Of a DNA stretch of 64,000 nucleotides, positions 34,608 to 46,636 are shown in pieces (within the stretch, counting starts at the first letter, position 1; every line of letters starts with the position of its first letter). The stretch comes from an uncultured Pelagibacteraceae bacterium (GTDB lineage: Bacteria; Pseudomonadota; Alphaproteobacteria; Pelagibacterales; Pelagibacteraceae): the NCBI GenBank assembly GCA_902572005.1, contig CACGEC010000002.1, positions 24,296-88,295 of the forward strand, written 5' to 3'. Position numbers and translations under genes: made by a program. The notes below the pieces were generated by a model, which ran no database searches, was not told the origin of the DNA, and saw only the letters and a list, made by a program, of their open reading frames with translations.

Positions 34608-36481
34608 TATATATCCATATATCTCTTATTGTTAATTGAAACTCTCAACTCGTGCCTATCAATTATTGATTTAAATAACTTTTTTGCCATTGGAGCTGCC
34701 GTTGTACTTCCATTTCCACCATGTTCAACAATAACACTTACTGCATATCGTGGATGCTTGTAAGGACCGTATGCAATGTATAATGCATGGTCCCTTTCCT
34801 CATATGGTATCTGAAATGTTTTTAAATCTAATTCACGGTCTCTTTCTGTAATTTTTTTAACTTGTGCGGTTCCAGTTTTACCTGCAAATTGATATTTTGG
34901 ATCACTTATTCTTGATCTATAGGAAGTTCCCATGACTTCATTCGTAGAACCAAACATGGCATCCTGTACGATTCTTATGTTTTCTGGATTTTCATAAAGT
35001 GGGGTAAACTTGTCATCAGGTTGATCTTTATTTTTATCATCAACAATAATTTTAGGATAAATTTTATAACCTCCATTAGCTATTTGTGCAGTCATTAAAC
35101 ATAATTGAATAGGTGTTGTTTGAATATACCCCTGTCCAATACCAGTAATTATAGTTTCTCCTAATAACCAGCCTTTTCCTAAAGCGTTTTTTTTCCATTG
35201 AGTATTTGGAACTAAACCTTTTTTTTCAATATCAAAAAGTTTATCAAAAACTTTATCTCCTAAGCCAAATTTTTTTGCTGTTTCGCTTAGTTTATCTACA
35301 CCCAGTTTTCGGGCAATTTCATAAAAATAAGTATCACAAGATTGTTTCATCGCATTTCTTAAACTAACAAATCCATGACCTTTTTTTTTCCAGCAATGAT
35401 AAGTTTGTCCATACAATTCGGTCTTTCCAGTGCATTTAACTGTAAAATTAGTGTTGATAATTCCATTTTCCAAAGCTGACAAAGCAACAATTGGTTTTAT
35501 TGTTGAGCCTGGTGAATAATTTCCTTGCAATGTTTTATTTACCAATGGCTTCATTGGATCATTACGAATTAATTGCCAATCATCTTTGCTTATTCCAAAA
35601 ACAAATAAATTTGGATCAAACGATGGAGAGGAATGCATTGCAATAATTGAACCTGAATAAATATCCATTACACATATAGATCCAGCTTGATCTTTTAACA
35701 ATACATTAGCCAGTTTTTGAATTTCAGTATCTATTGTTAGTCTTAAAGATTCTCCCTTTTGGCCCTTTTGAAACTCTAACTGACTAATCCTTCTGCCATA
35801 AGCATTAACCTCATATCTCTCGATATCGTTAGATCCTATTAATTGTTGCTCGAGAGATTTTTCCAATCCTGTTTTACCAACTTTTAGTCCAGGTACGAAA
35901 TTTTTCTTTATAATTTCATTATTTTCAATATCATTTTCATTAGCTTGACTTACATAACCAATAACATGAGTAAAATTTTCTTTAAATGGATAGTTCCTAG
36001 AAATAGATATTACTGGTTTTACACCATTTAAGTCATACAAATGATTATTTATTTTTGAAAAATTTTCCCAACTTAAGTTATCTGAGACAATTAATGTTTC
36101 CCATGGCTTAATCTCATTCTTCTTTTTTAAAACTTTTTTAAATGACTTGTCTGATAACTCTAAAAGATCTTTTAGTCTATATATAACATATCTAAAATCC
36201 TCAACTTGCTCTGGAATTACATGTAGTTGGTAAGCCTCAAAGTTACCTGCTATTACGTTACCAAAGTAATCGTAAATCTCACCTCTTACAGGTGCCAATT
36301 TCCACTCTCTAATTCTATTTTTATCTGATAAAGTTAAATACTTTTTGTTTTCCTTAACTTGTAAAAAAAATAATCTACTTATTAAACCCATCATTATAAA
36401 AAATTTTAGAGATCCGGTTATAAACATCCTTCTGTTTATTGAATTTAATTTTTTTACACTATCACTCGAGGAATTAATCAT
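34607..36481 (-). CDS. mrdA: Penicillin-binding protein 2 (elongation transpeptidase)
   Basis: A class B PBP of 624 residues with one N-terminal membrane anchor (FFIMMGLISRLFFLQV). The dimerisation domain starts WKLAPVRGEIYDYFGNVIAGN. Transpeptidase motifs are all present: SxxK in YSPGSTIKP, SCD in MKQSCDTYFYE, and KTG in AGKTGTAQ. It cross-links peptidoglycan along the cylinder with RodA. It overlaps mreD by 8 nt and rodA by 1 nt. Confidence 0.95.
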   Translation of the reverse strand: MINSSSDSVKKLNSINRRMFITGSLKFFIMMGLISRLFFLQVKENKKYLTLSDKNRIREWKLAPVRGEIYDYFGNVIAGNFEAYQLHVIPEQVEDFRYVIYRLKDLLELSDKSFKKVLKKKNEIKPWETLIVSDNLSWENFSKINNHLYDLNGVKPVISISRNYPFKENFTHVIGYVSQANENDIENNEIIKKNFVPGLKVGKTGLEKSLEQQLIGSNDIERYEVNAYGRRISQLEFQKGQKGESLRLTIDTEIQKLANVLLKDQAGSICVMDIYSGSIIAMHSSPSFDPNLFVFGISKDDWQLIRNDPMKPLVNKTLQGNYSPGSTIKPIVALSALENGIINTNFTVKCTGKTELYGQTYHCWKKKGHGFVSLRNAMKQSCDTYFYEIARKLGVDKLSETAKKFGLGDKVFDKLFDIEKKGLVPNTQWKKNALGKGWLLGETIITGIGQGYIQTTPIQLCLMTAQIANGGYKIYPKIIVDDKNKDQPDDKFTPLYENPENIRIVQDAMFGSTNEVMGTSYRSRISDPKYQFAGKTGTAQVKKITERDRELDLKTFQIPYEERDHALYIAYGPYKHPRYAVSVIVEHGGNGSTTAAPMAKKLFKSIIDRHELRVSINNKRYMDI

Positions 36482-36980
36482 TTAGACCCTTTAAATAAAA
36501 CTTAAATATAGAGACAAAAATTATGTAAAATAAAAAAGTGAAAAAAGTATTCACAAGATAGCTCATCAAAATTAAATTAAATGAAAAAAATAAGGTTAAA
36601 ATAGAATAGTTAATTGAATTTATAAGACTAATAACAAATAAAAAATAAAACCAATCTTTAATTTGATTGGGTCTTATTGTTATGTTTCTAAAATAAGATG
36701 TAAAGATACAAATTAGGATATATGAAAAACTACTTATCCCAAGAGGTAACCCCACTACAGTATCATTAACCAATCCAGCTAAAAAAACTAAAAAATAATC
36801 AAAATTTTTAAAATCTTTTAAAGTGAAATAAAAAATCAAGATAAAAGGGAAATTAAATGAAAAATAGTCCAAGTTTAGATAGTTGAAATCAAATTCATTC
36901 AAAACAGACACAAATAAAACAATCAAAGGTATCCATGAATAAAACTTAAAAAAAGATCCTTTTGTTCTTAGACTACTCAT
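36474..36980 (-). CDS. mreD: Rod shape-determining protein MreD
   Basis: A 168-residue protein with about five membrane helices. Sequence conservation is low, as usual for MreD, but GLVNDTVVGLPLGISSFSYILI and the place between mreC and mrdA settle the call. It is part of the inner-membrane scaffold of the elongasome. It overlaps mreC by 8 nt and mrdA by 8 nt. Confidence 0.85.
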   Translation of the reverse strand: MSSLRTKGSFFKFYSWIPLIVLFVSVLNEFDFNYLNLDYFSFNFPFILIFYFTLKDFKNFDYFLVFLAGLVNDTVVGLPLGISSFSYILICIFTSYFRNITIRPNQIKDWFYFLFVISLINSINYSILTLFFSFNLILMSYLVNTFFTFLFYIIFVSIFKFYLKGLND

Positions 36981-38205
36981 TTATTTTTTTTCCTCTATTT
37001 AAAATACATTTTTTATATTCGGGCGTCCCTACTTTGAAGCCAGTGCTAAATAATTTTTTCGTTTGACATTTGTGGCTATAAATAAGATTTAATCTTAAAA
37101 ATTCTAACTCTTCTTTATCTATACTAAATTGATTAATAGTTTTTTTTTGATTTAATATCTCATTTTCATAATTAAAAATTTTACTATTAAGATTATCTAT
37201 CTCATTTTTTAATAATTCATTTTCATCTTTAAATTTTAGATTAGTTTGCTCAATAATCTCAAGTTCGTCCTCTAGAATTTTTATTTTTGCATCTATTGGG
37301 TTTTTATTTTGATCAGTATTTTCTGCACTTTCTTCACTTTTATCAAAAATTTTAGTTCTTGTAACAACCTCCGCAAAAACATATTTAAGTTGAGAAAAAT
37401 CACTATAAAATTCCACATTGTAGTTAGTCTTAGTCTCATTTTTTAAAACTTTGATCTTGCCTATAGGAATTCCACTTTTAAATATTGCGCCTGTTCCAGA
37501 AGTATAAACAATACTTTTTTCAGTTAATCCTTCCTGGAGACCTTCCTTAACATACTTAATTTGAGCATTGTTATCTCCTGAGCCGGTAATAATAGCTTGC
37601 ACATTTTGAGGAGCAATAGTCACGGGAACGTTAGAATTAAGATCTGAAAGTAATAAAACTCTTGAAGTTTTATAGTTAACCTCAATTACTCGTCCTACTA
37701 AATATGCTTGATCATAAATATTGGTTCCAATTTTAATATTATCTTTACTTCCTTTGTTAATGATTATGCTTTTCAAAAAAGGGCTTTCGTGATCAACTAT
37801 GATCTTTGCCAACACTTTATCTGAACTTGAAACATAATCATTTATTAACTCTTTAAGTTCTTTATTTTCAAATAAAATAATTTCATTGGAAACATAATTT
37901 GATCTCAGCTCATCTAATGCTTGTTTGTCTTTTTTATAGCTATTAAAAAAGGTTGTATAATCTTTGACATTAAAAAATGTGTTCTTAATAAAATTTTCAG
38001 GAATTGAAACTACAAAAGATGACCGATAAACAACCTCATTAATCCCAATCTTGAGATATCTTATAACCTTAAAATCTAAACTAGATAGTAAAATTACAAA
38101 AGCAGAAACTAAAACTAATGATAAAAGTGAAAATTTTTGTTGAGTACTTTTTTTTAAAAAAGCAGATCTAATTGCAATTATAAAATCATCTCTGCTTGAG
38201 GCCAT
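36973..38205 (-). CDS. mreC: Rod shape-determining protein MreC
   Basis: A 410-residue bitopic protein: a short cytoplasmic part, one membrane helix (FSLLSLVLVSAFVILLSSLDF), a first coiled coil, and the beta-barrel periplasmic domain (KIIVDHESPFLKSIIINKGS, GRVIEVNYKTSRVLLLSDLNS). After the barrel it has an extra C-terminal segment of about 120 residues with a long predicted coiled coil (LEDELEIIEQTNLKFKDENE), which makes it longer than many MreC proteins (about 280-370). It starts 5 nt after the mreB stop. Confidence 0.9.
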   Translation of the reverse strand: MASSRDDFIIAIRSAFLKKSTQQKFSLLSLVLVSAFVILLSSLDFKVIRYLKIGINEVVYRSSFVVSIPENFIKNTFFNVKDYTTFFNSYKKDKQALDELRSNYVSNEIILFENKELKELINDYVSSSDKVLAKIIVDHESPFLKSIIINKGSKDNIKIGTNIYDQAYLVGRVIEVNYKTSRVLLLSDLNSNVPVTIAPQNVQAIITGSGDNNAQIKYVKEGLQEGLTEKSIVYTSGTGAIFKSGIPIGKIKVLKNETKTNYNVEFYSDFSQLKYVFAEVVTRTKIFDKSEESAENTDQNKNPIDAKIKILEDELEIIEQTNLKFKDENELLKNEIDNLNSKIFNYENEILNQKKTINQFSIDKEELEFLRLNLIYSHKCQTKKLFSTGFKVGTPEYKKCILNRGKKINE

Positions 38206-38210
38206 TGCTC

Positions 38211-39245
<1,035 letters not shown>

Positions 39246-40823
39246 TTAAACTCCTCCCTTAACTTTTTTTGGTTCAATATTTTTATAAAGAGATTTTTTC
39301 TCTCTTTTAATAAGCATCTTATTTAATGCATTCAAATAAGCATTTGCTGATGCAACTAATGTATCAGTATCTGCAGATTGTCCAACAGTTGTTCTGTCAT
39401 TTTCCTCAATCTTGACACTTACTGTTGCCTGAGCATCTGTTCCCTCAGTTACTGCATGAACTTGATAAAGAGATAATTTTACATCATGAGGATAAAGGTT
39501 TTGAATACATTTAAAGATTGCATCTACTGGGCCATCACCAGTTTGTGAAGTTTCTTTAATTTCTCCAAAAACATCTAAAGTCATGTCAGCTCTTTGTGGC
39601 TCACCTGTTCCAGCAAAAACTTTTAAAGACTTTAAGTTTATAGCATTTATTTTGTTGTCAATAATTAAACTATCATCAACTAACGCAACAATATCTTCGT
39701 CATAAATATGTTTTTTCTTATCTGCTAAAATCTTAAACTTTCCAAAAGCAGCTTGAACGACATCATCGGTAACATCAGTATAACCTAAGTCACTAAGCTT
39801 ATCTTTAAATGCATGTCGACCAGAGTGTTTACCCATAACAAGAGATGTTTTTTTGACACCAACACTTTCTGGTGTCATTATTTCATATGTCTCCCTGTTT
39901 TTAAGCATTCCATCTTGATGAATTCCAGACTCATGAGCAAAAGCATTTTTACCAACAATTGCCTTATTAAATTGGACAGGAAAACCCGTGGCATTAGATA
40001 CAATTTTTGAAGCTTTGCTTATTAGTTCTGTTTTTATTCCTGTCTCATATGGTAATAAATCATCTCTAGTTTTAATTGCCATTACAATTTCTTCTAATGC
40101 AGCATTTCCTGCACGCTCACCTATTCCATTAATAGTACATTCAATTTGTCTAACTCCTGCTGACAATCCAGACAATGCATTAGCAACAGCTAACCCTAAA
40201 TCATTATGGCAATGTGCAGAAATTATTGCTTTATCGATATTAGGGACATTGTTTTTAATGCTTTTTATTGTTTTAGCAAATTCTTCTGGAATTGAATAAC
40301 CAACAGTGTCGGGAATATTGATAGTTGTTGCGCCACATTTTATCGCAAGCTCTATAGTTTTATACATAAAATCTAAATTTGTTCTTGTACCATCCTCACA
40401 TGACCATTCTACGTCATCAGTAAATTTTTTAGCATATGTTACACTTTCTTTTATTGCTCCCAAAACTTGGTCATCTGTCATATTAAGTTTGTGTTTCATA
40501 TGAACTGGACTTGTAGAAATAAAAGTATGGATACGAAATCTTTTCGCATATTTAAGAGACTCATAACATGCGTCTATGTCTTTTTTGGTAGCTCTAGCTA
40601 GTCCACAAGGAATTGAATTTTTTACACTTTTGCTGATTGCGCTAACAGCTTCAAAGTCACCAGGCGATGATATTGGAAAACCAGCTTCAATAATATCAAT
40701 GCCCATTTCATCAAAAACTCTTGAGATTTGAATTTTTTCCTCAACACTCATAGAGGCTCCTGGTGATTGCTCACCATCTCTCATAGTTGTATCGAAAATA
40801 AATACTTTATCTTTATCAGGCAT
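39246..40823 (-). CDS. leuA: 2-isopropylmalate synthase
   Basis: The first committed step of leucine synthesis, condensing acetyl-CoA and 2-ketoisovalerate. Its 525 residues are full length. The TIM-barrel domain begins FDTTMRDGEQSPGASM, with HCHNDLGLAVANAL and the metal-binding HESGIHQDGMLKNR. The C-terminal regulatory domain (GDGPVDAIFKCIQNLYP) that gives leucine feedback is intact. It sits downstream of ilvBHC and directly before mreB, joining branched-chain synthesis to the cell-shape genes. Confidence 0.97.
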   Translation of the reverse strand: MPDKDKVFIFDTTMRDGEQSPGASMSVEEKIQISRVFDEMGIDIIEAGFPISSPGDFEAVSAISKSVKNSIPCGLARATKKDIDACYESLKYAKRFRIHTFISTSPVHMKHKLNMTDDQVLGAIKESVTYAKKFTDDVEWSCEDGTRTNLDFMYKTIELAIKCGATTINIPDTVGYSIPEEFAKTIKSIKNNVPNIDKAIISAHCHNDLGLAVANALSGLSAGVRQIECTINGIGERAGNAALEEIVMAIKTRDDLLPYETGIKTELISKASKIVSNATGFPVQFNKAIVGKNAFAHESGIHQDGMLKNRETYEIMTPESVGVKKTSLVMGKHSGRHAFKDKLSDLGYTDVTDDVVQAAFGKFKILADKKKHIYDEDIVALVDDSLIIDNKINAINLKSLKVFAGTGEPQRADMTLDVFGEIKETSQTGDGPVDAIFKCIQNLYPHDVKLSLYQVHAVTEGTDAQATVSVKIEENDRTTVGQSADTDTLVASANAYLNALNKMLIKREKKSLYKNIEPKKVKGGV

Positions 40824-40842
40824 ATTAATTTTTATTAATAGA

Positions 40843-40870
40843 AATATACAACCTATCGTTTAGATTGCAA
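40843..40870 (-). promoter_or_regulatory. Probable promoter of leuA
   Basis: On the minus strand TTGCAA (40865-40870) is followed after 16 nt by TATATT (40843-40848), giving a start about 13 nt before the leuA ATG. No terminator hairpin is seen between ilvC and leuA, so readthrough from ilvC is also possible. Confidence 0.5.
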
Positions 40871-40908
40871 AATAAATAAACTATTTTACCCCAATTTGGA
40901 TCTATAAT

Positions 40909-41940
<1,032 letters not shown>

Positions 41941-41949
41941 CTATTTTAT

Positions 41950-42498
41950 TTATTTAAAAACTTCTGCACCTCTTGTCATTGCTATAGCCCCTGTTCTTGA
42001 AGTGCTTGTAAGACCTAGAGGTTTTAATTTTTTACTCATTTTATCAATTTCTCTTCTTAAAGCAGTTATCTGAATTACAACTGATAGCTTTGTTTTATCT
42101 AAAATAACTGGATTAAAGCTTTTACAAACTTTAAGACATTTTTCTATCTTTTTCTTATTACCTACCACTTTTAATAAAGCCATTTCTTTAAAAATTACTT
42201 TTTTATCCTCTCTTTTGAAATCTGCAACTTTATGAACTGGAACTAATTTTTTTAATTGAAGTTTAATCTGATCGATTACTTGTGGAGTACCTGTGGTAAC
42301 AATAGTTATCCTCGAAATATTTTTTGTCTGATCAACTTCAGCTACAGCCAATGACTCAATATTATATCCTCTTCCAGAAAATAACCCTACAACTCTTGCT
42401 AATACTCCAGCTTCATTATCGACCCAAACAACAAATATATGTGTATCAAGTTTACCTAATTTTGTTGGAATACTATAGGCTGATTTTGACTTGACCAT
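41950..42498 (-). CDS. ilvH: Acetolactate synthase small (regulatory) subunit
   Basis: A 182-residue regulatory subunit. The N-terminal ACT domain reads HIFVVWVDNEAGVLARVVGLFSGRGYNIESLAV and binds valine for feedback inhibition. The C-terminal domain has the usual LKPLGLTSTSRTGAIAMTRG. It overlaps the large-subunit gene by one base, which gives coupled translation of the two subunits. Confidence 0.96.
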   Translation of the reverse strand: MVKSKSAYSIPTKLGKLDTHIFVVWVDNEAGVLARVVGLFSGRGYNIESLAVAEVDQTKNISRITIVTTGTPQVIDQIKLQLKKLVPVHKVADFKREDKKVIFKEMALLKVVGNKKKIEKCLKVCKSFNPVILDKTKLSVVIQITALRREIDKMSKKLKPLGLTSTSRTGAIAMTRGAEVFK

Positions 42499-44264
42499 TA
42501 AACTAACGCTTTCCCCTTACCTGTTATTTTATTATCCTCTTTATCATTTGGTCCAAGTATCATTTGATTATGTGGTTTTCCAGATGGTATCATTGGAAAA
42601 CAATTTTCATTTGGATCAACTTGGCAATCAAATATTACAGGACCATTGTGATCAACCATTTCTTTTATCTTTTCATCTAATTCATTAGGATTTTGAGCTT
42701 TAATACCTTTACATCCATAAGCTTCCGCTAATTTTACAAAATCTGGCAATGCTTCAGAGTAGCTCTCTGAATAATTTTTCTCGTGAAGAAGTTCCTGCCA
42801 CTGTCTAACCATTCCCATATACTGATTATTTAAAACAAAGATTTTAATTGGCAAATTATATTGAACAGCAGTCGACATTTCTTGCATAGTCATTAAAACT
42901 GATGCTTCACCAGCTATATCGATAACAAGTTTATCTGGATGAGCAATCTGAACTCCAACTGCAGCCGGAAGACCATAACCCATTGTACCAAGACCTCCAG
43001 ATGTCATCCATCTATTAGGTTTGTTAAATTTATAATGTTGTGCAGCCCACATCTGATGCTGACCAACCTCTGTTGTAATAAATGTATCTTGATTTTTTGT
43101 TAGTTCATATAATCGCTTTACAGCATGTTGAGGTTTAATTGTTTTTTCACTATTAATAAATCCTAAAGAGTCTTTCGTTCTCCATTTCTGAATTTGTTCC
43201 CACCATTTCGAAATATTCTGTTTATTAGAAGTTTTTAACCCATTCTTTTTTTTATTAATATTTTTTATTGCAGACTGTAAAACTTCATTAACATCTCCCA
43301 CTATCGCTAAATCTACTTTGATAATCTTGTTTATTGATGACGGATCAATATCAATATGAACTTTTTTTGAATTTGGTGAAAACTCATCTATCTTTCCAGT
43401 TATCCTATCATCAAATCTTGCACCAATATTAATTAATAAATCACAATCGTGCATAGCATTATTTGCTTCATAGGTTCCATGCATACCAAGCATTCCAATA
43501 AATTGATTGTCATCACCAGGGAAAGCACCTAGTCCTTGTAAGGTAGAAGTAATTGGAAAACCAATTAATCTCACAAACTCTCTTAATGAGTCACTTGCTT
43601 TGGGTCCAGAATTTATAACTCCTCCACCGGTATAAATAACTGGTTTCTTAGCTTTAGATATTAAACTTAAAAGCTCATCTATTTCATTTTGAGAAAATTT
43701 ATTATGTAATTTACCATTGGTTTTTTTTTCTTTTTTTGGCTTTGAATAATTTACTTTTGCAAACTGAATATCTTTTGGAATGTCAACTAAAACTGGACCA
43801 GGTCTTCCTGTTGTTGCAACTTTGAAGGCTTCATGAATAACTCTAGATAAATCTTTTATGTCTTTTACTAACCAATTATGTTTTGTGCATGGTCTTGTAA
43901 TACCAGTGGTATCACATTCTTGAAATGCATCAGTTCCTATTAAATGAGTTGGAACTTGACCAGAAATACAAACTAAGGGAACTGAGTCCATGTAAGCGTC
44001 AGTCAAAGCTGTAACAACATTAGTTGCACCTGGACCTGAAGTAACTAGGACAACGCCTGCTTTTCCAGAAGACCTTGCATAACCTTCAGCTGCATGCCCG
44101 GCTCCTTGCTCATGTCTTACTAGAATGTGTTTGATTGAAGAATGATTTTTTAACTCATCATAAATTGGTAAAACAGCCCCTCCTGGATATCCAAAAATAT
44201 ATTCAACATCTTGATCTTCAAGACATTTAAAAACGATTTCAGCACCAGAATATAATTTAGACAT
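42498..44264 (-). CDS. ilvB: Acetolactate synthase large (catalytic) subunit
   Basis: A 588-residue TPP- and FAD-dependent synthase that starts valine, leucine and isoleucine synthesis. The TPP-activating glutamate region is GYPGGAVLPIYDEL...RHEQGAGHAAEGYA. The PP-binding motif is DIAGEASVLMTMQEMSTAVQYNLPIKIFVLNN. The mid-domain contains GMLGMHGTYEANNAM. It is preceded by a promoter that would give almost no leader (see separate entry) and ends one base into ilvH. Confidence 0.96.
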   Translation of the reverse strand: MSKLYSGAEIVFKCLEDQDVEYIFGYPGGAVLPIYDELKNHSSIKHILVRHEQGAGHAAEGYARSSGKAGVVLVTSGPGATNVVTALTDAYMDSVPLVCISGQVPTHLIGTDAFQECDTTGITRPCTKHNWLVKDIKDLSRVIHEAFKVATTGRPGPVLVDIPKDIQFAKVNYSKPKKEKKTNGKLHNKFSQNEIDELLSLISKAKKPVIYTGGGVINSGPKASDSLREFVRLIGFPITSTLQGLGAFPGDDNQFIGMLGMHGTYEANNAMHDCDLLINIGARFDDRITGKIDEFSPNSKKVHIDIDPSSINKIIKVDLAIVGDVNEVLQSAIKNINKKKNGLKTSNKQNISKWWEQIQKWRTKDSLGFINSEKTIKPQHAVKRLYELTKNQDTFITTEVGQHQMWAAQHYKFNKPNRWMTSGGLGTMGYGLPAAVGVQIAHPDKLVIDIAGEASVLMTMQEMSTAVQYNLPIKIFVLNNQYMGMVRQWQELLHEKNYSESYSEALPDFVKLAEAYGCKGIKAQNPNELDEKIKEMVDHNGPVIFDCQVDPNENCFPMIPSGKPHNQMILGPNDKEDNKITGKGKALV

Positions 44265-44270
44265 TCATGC

Positions 44271-44300
44271 AATCTAGCTGAAGTTGTGCTAATTGGTCAA
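44271..44300 (-). promoter_or_regulatory. Probable promoter of ilvBHC
   Basis: On the minus strand TTGACC (44295-44300) and TAGATT (44271-44276) are separated by 18 nt. A start about 7 nt downstream falls on or next to the ilvB ATG at 44264, so the mRNA could be leaderless. No ribosome-binding site is visible before that ATG. Confidence 0.45.
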
Positions 44301-44316
44301 GACTAATGAGAAATTT

Positions 44317-45225
44317 CTAAAATTTTTTTAAAAATTTATCTAAGCTATTAGGGTTCATTTTGTTCCATTCTTGCATATGACCTCTCCCCCATGTGCTTTG
44401 CCTTTTGGCATATTGCCTTGTCTTTATTGATATTTTTTCAATAACTTCCTCTTTTTTAATTTTTTTAGCAAGATATTCTCGAACTTCATTGATCCCAATC
44501 GCTTTACTAGCGCTTTTATTTTTAGAGACTCTTAATTTGAGAAATTTTTTAACTTCCTGAATCGCTCCGCTTTTTATCATTTCATTAGCCCTAGTCTCAA
44601 TTTTTTTGATGAGGTCTTTTCGTGGGAAATCAATATAAATTTTGTAAAAATCGGCTTTTTCATAATTTGATTTAGTATTCTTAAACCAATCATACATAGA
44701 TTTTTTTGTAAATAATTTCACCTCATAAGCTCTAATTGATCTCTGGGTATCAGATGAATTAATTTTTTTTGTTACTAAAGGGTCTAGCTTAACTAGTTTT
44801 GTGAAAAATTTTTTTTGACCAAGTTTTAAATGTAAAGATCTTATTTTTTTTCTTAATTGAATTGGAATATTGGGAATACTCACCAAACCTTCAGTTAAAG
44901 ATTTAAAATAAAGCCCTGTGCCTCCAACTAAAATTGGTATTTTATTCTTTTTTTTTAAATCTATAATTTTTTTATCGATGAGTTTAAGCCAATCACCAGT
45001 TGAAAAATTTTTATTTACACTAAGAAAACCATATAGATGATGTTTAATATTTTGATAATCTTTTTTATAAGGTCTGGCTGATAAAATCTTTAATTCTTTG
45101 TAAATTTGCATACTGTCAGCATTGATAATTTCACCATTAATTTTTTTAGCTAATTTAATTGCAAACTCAGATTTACCAGATGCTGTAGGTCCATAAATCA
45201 AAAAAATTTTGGATTTAAAATCCAT
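44317..45225 (-). CDS. miaA: tRNA dimethylallyltransferase
   Basis: MiaA adds a dimethylallyl group to A37 of tRNAs reading UNN codons. Its 302 residues match the family. The P-loop is IYGPTASGKSEFA, followed by INADSMQIYKEL, the PILVGGTGLYFKSL block and the tRNA-contact KRQSTWGRGH-type KRQSTWGRG near the end. It follows degP by 3 nt. The hfq-hflX partners seen beside it in gammaproteobacteria are absent, but hflK/hflC are close upstream. Confidence 0.94.
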   Translation of the reverse strand: MDFKSKIFLIYGPTASGKSEFAIKLAKKINGEIINADSMQIYKELKILSARPYKKDYQNIKHHLYGFLSVNKNFSTGDWLKLIDKKIIDLKKKNKIPILVGGTGLYFKSLTEGLVSIPNIPIQLRKKIRSLHLKLGQKKFFTKLVKLDPLVTKKINSSDTQRSIRAYEVKLFTKKSMYDWFKNTKSNYEKADFYKIYIDFPRKDLIKKIETRANEMIKSGAIQEVKKFLKLRVSKNKSASKAIGINEVREYLAKKIKKEEVIEKISIKTRQYAKRQSTWGRGHMQEWNKMNPNSLDKFLKKF

Positions 45226-45228
45226 AAA

Positions 45229-46635
45229 TTAATCTAACTTAACACCTATATATCTTCTTTGATTTTGACTGTTATAGATTACTAATAGAATTGTTTTTTG
45301 ATTGCTATTTAAAACTTTTTTTACAGCTTGATCAAGATCATTTACGTTACGTATTTTTTTCTTTTGAGCCTCAAGAATAACACTGTTAACTTCAACTGAA
45401 TTAAATAGCGGACTGTCATTTTCAATTTTAGTTATTACCAATCCTGTAGTTTGGTTAGGTAAATTTCTAGATTTTATATCCTCTTTTGTAATTTCTCTTA
45501 CAGAAATTTTTAAATTTTCTACTCCAGATTCTTTTTGAGGTTTCTCTTTTTCTGCAACCTTAAAGTCCTCGGAAGTTTCTAAACGTCCAAGTGTAATTGT
45601 TTTAACAATTTCTTTTTTATTTCTCCAAATTTTTACTTGAACTTTTTTTCCAACTTCAGTTCGAGCAACAATTATTGGAAGTTGTTTCATCTCCTGAATT
45701 CTCTCTCCATCAAATTCTAGTATGATATCACCTGCTTTAACTCCTGCTTTTTCAGAAGGGCTGTTTTGTGCAACACTTGCTACTAGTGCTCCTCTTGGTT
45801 CATCTAATTTTTCAATCTCAGCTATTTCTTTTGTCACATCTTGAATTCTAACTCCTAACCATCCTCTTTTTGTTTCACCAAATTCAATTAATTGGTCAAT
45901 AACTATTTTTGCATTGTTAGAAGGTATAGAAAAACCAATTCCAATTGAACCATTCCTTCCTAGAATAGCTGTATTAATTCCAATAACATCTCCGTTCATG
46001 TCAAATAATGGTCCACCAGAATTTCCTGAATTAATTGAAGCATCGGTTTGGATGTAATCTTCGTATCTTGATAATCCGATTGATCGGTTTCTTGCAGAAA
46101 TTATTCCTGATGTTACTGTTCCCCCTAGACCGAAAGGATTTCCGATCGCAATAACCCAATCACCTATCCTTGCTTTGTCTGAGTTACCAAATTTTACAGG
46201 CACAAAATTTTCGTCAGTTTCTAATTGAAGGACTGCAATATCTGAAAGTGGATCAGCTCCAATTACCTTGGCATTAAATTCTTTATCACCATTAACACGT
46301 ACAATAATGTCTTCAGCATCACTTATCACGTGGTTGTTAGTTACTACAATTCCTTTTTCGTTAATTATAAAACCTGAGCCTAGTGCTGAAGATTTCCTCT
46401 CTTGTGGTGCACCAAACTCTTTAAACATATCCTCAAAGGGTGATCCTGGGGGGAATTGAAAAGGGAATGGGTTGGTTTGTGTGGTTATTATTGTTGTAGT
46501 AGAAATATTTACAACAGATGGCATTAATTTTTCTGCTAAGTCTGCAAATGACCCTGGAATATTTTGTGAAATAGAGCTTGTTTGAAAGCTTATGACTAAA
46601 AAAAATGATAGGAAAATTGACTTAAATCTATTCAT
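45229..46635 (-). CDS. degP: Periplasmic serine protease of the Do/DegP family
   Basis: A 468-residue HtrA protease/chaperone. A signal peptide (FLSFFLVISFQTSSISQ) is followed by the trypsin-like domain with His in VTNNHVI, Asp in LSDIAVLQL and Ser in SGNSGGPLFDMNG. Two PDZ domains follow (first RGWLGVRIQDV, second beginning near LKISVREITKEDIKS). It acts on misfolded periplasmic proteins. It lies in the run hflK-hflC-DUF2065-degP, a conserved alphaproteobacterial order tied to envelope protein quality control. Confidence 0.94.
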   Translation of the reverse strand: MNRFKSIFLSFFLVISFQTSSISQNIPGSFADLAEKLMPSVVNISTTTIITTQTNPFPFQFPPGSPFEDMFKEFGAPQERKSSALGSGFIINEKGIVVTNNHVISDAEDIIVRVNGDKEFNAKVIGADPLSDIAVLQLETDENFVPVKFGNSDKARIGDWVIAIGNPFGLGGTVTSGIISARNRSIGLSRYEDYIQTDASINSGNSGGPLFDMNGDVIGINTAILGRNGSIGIGFSIPSNNAKIVIDQLIEFGETKRGWLGVRIQDVTKEIAEIEKLDEPRGALVASVAQNSPSEKAGVKAGDIILEFDGERIQEMKQLPIIVARTEVGKKVQVKIWRNKKEIVKTITLGRLETSEDFKVAEKEKPQKESGVENLKISVREITKEDIKSRNLPNQTTGLVITKIENDSPLFNSVEVNSVILEAQKKKIRNVNDLDQAVKKVLNSNQKTILLVIYNSQNQRRYIGVKLD

Positions 46636-46636
46636 A

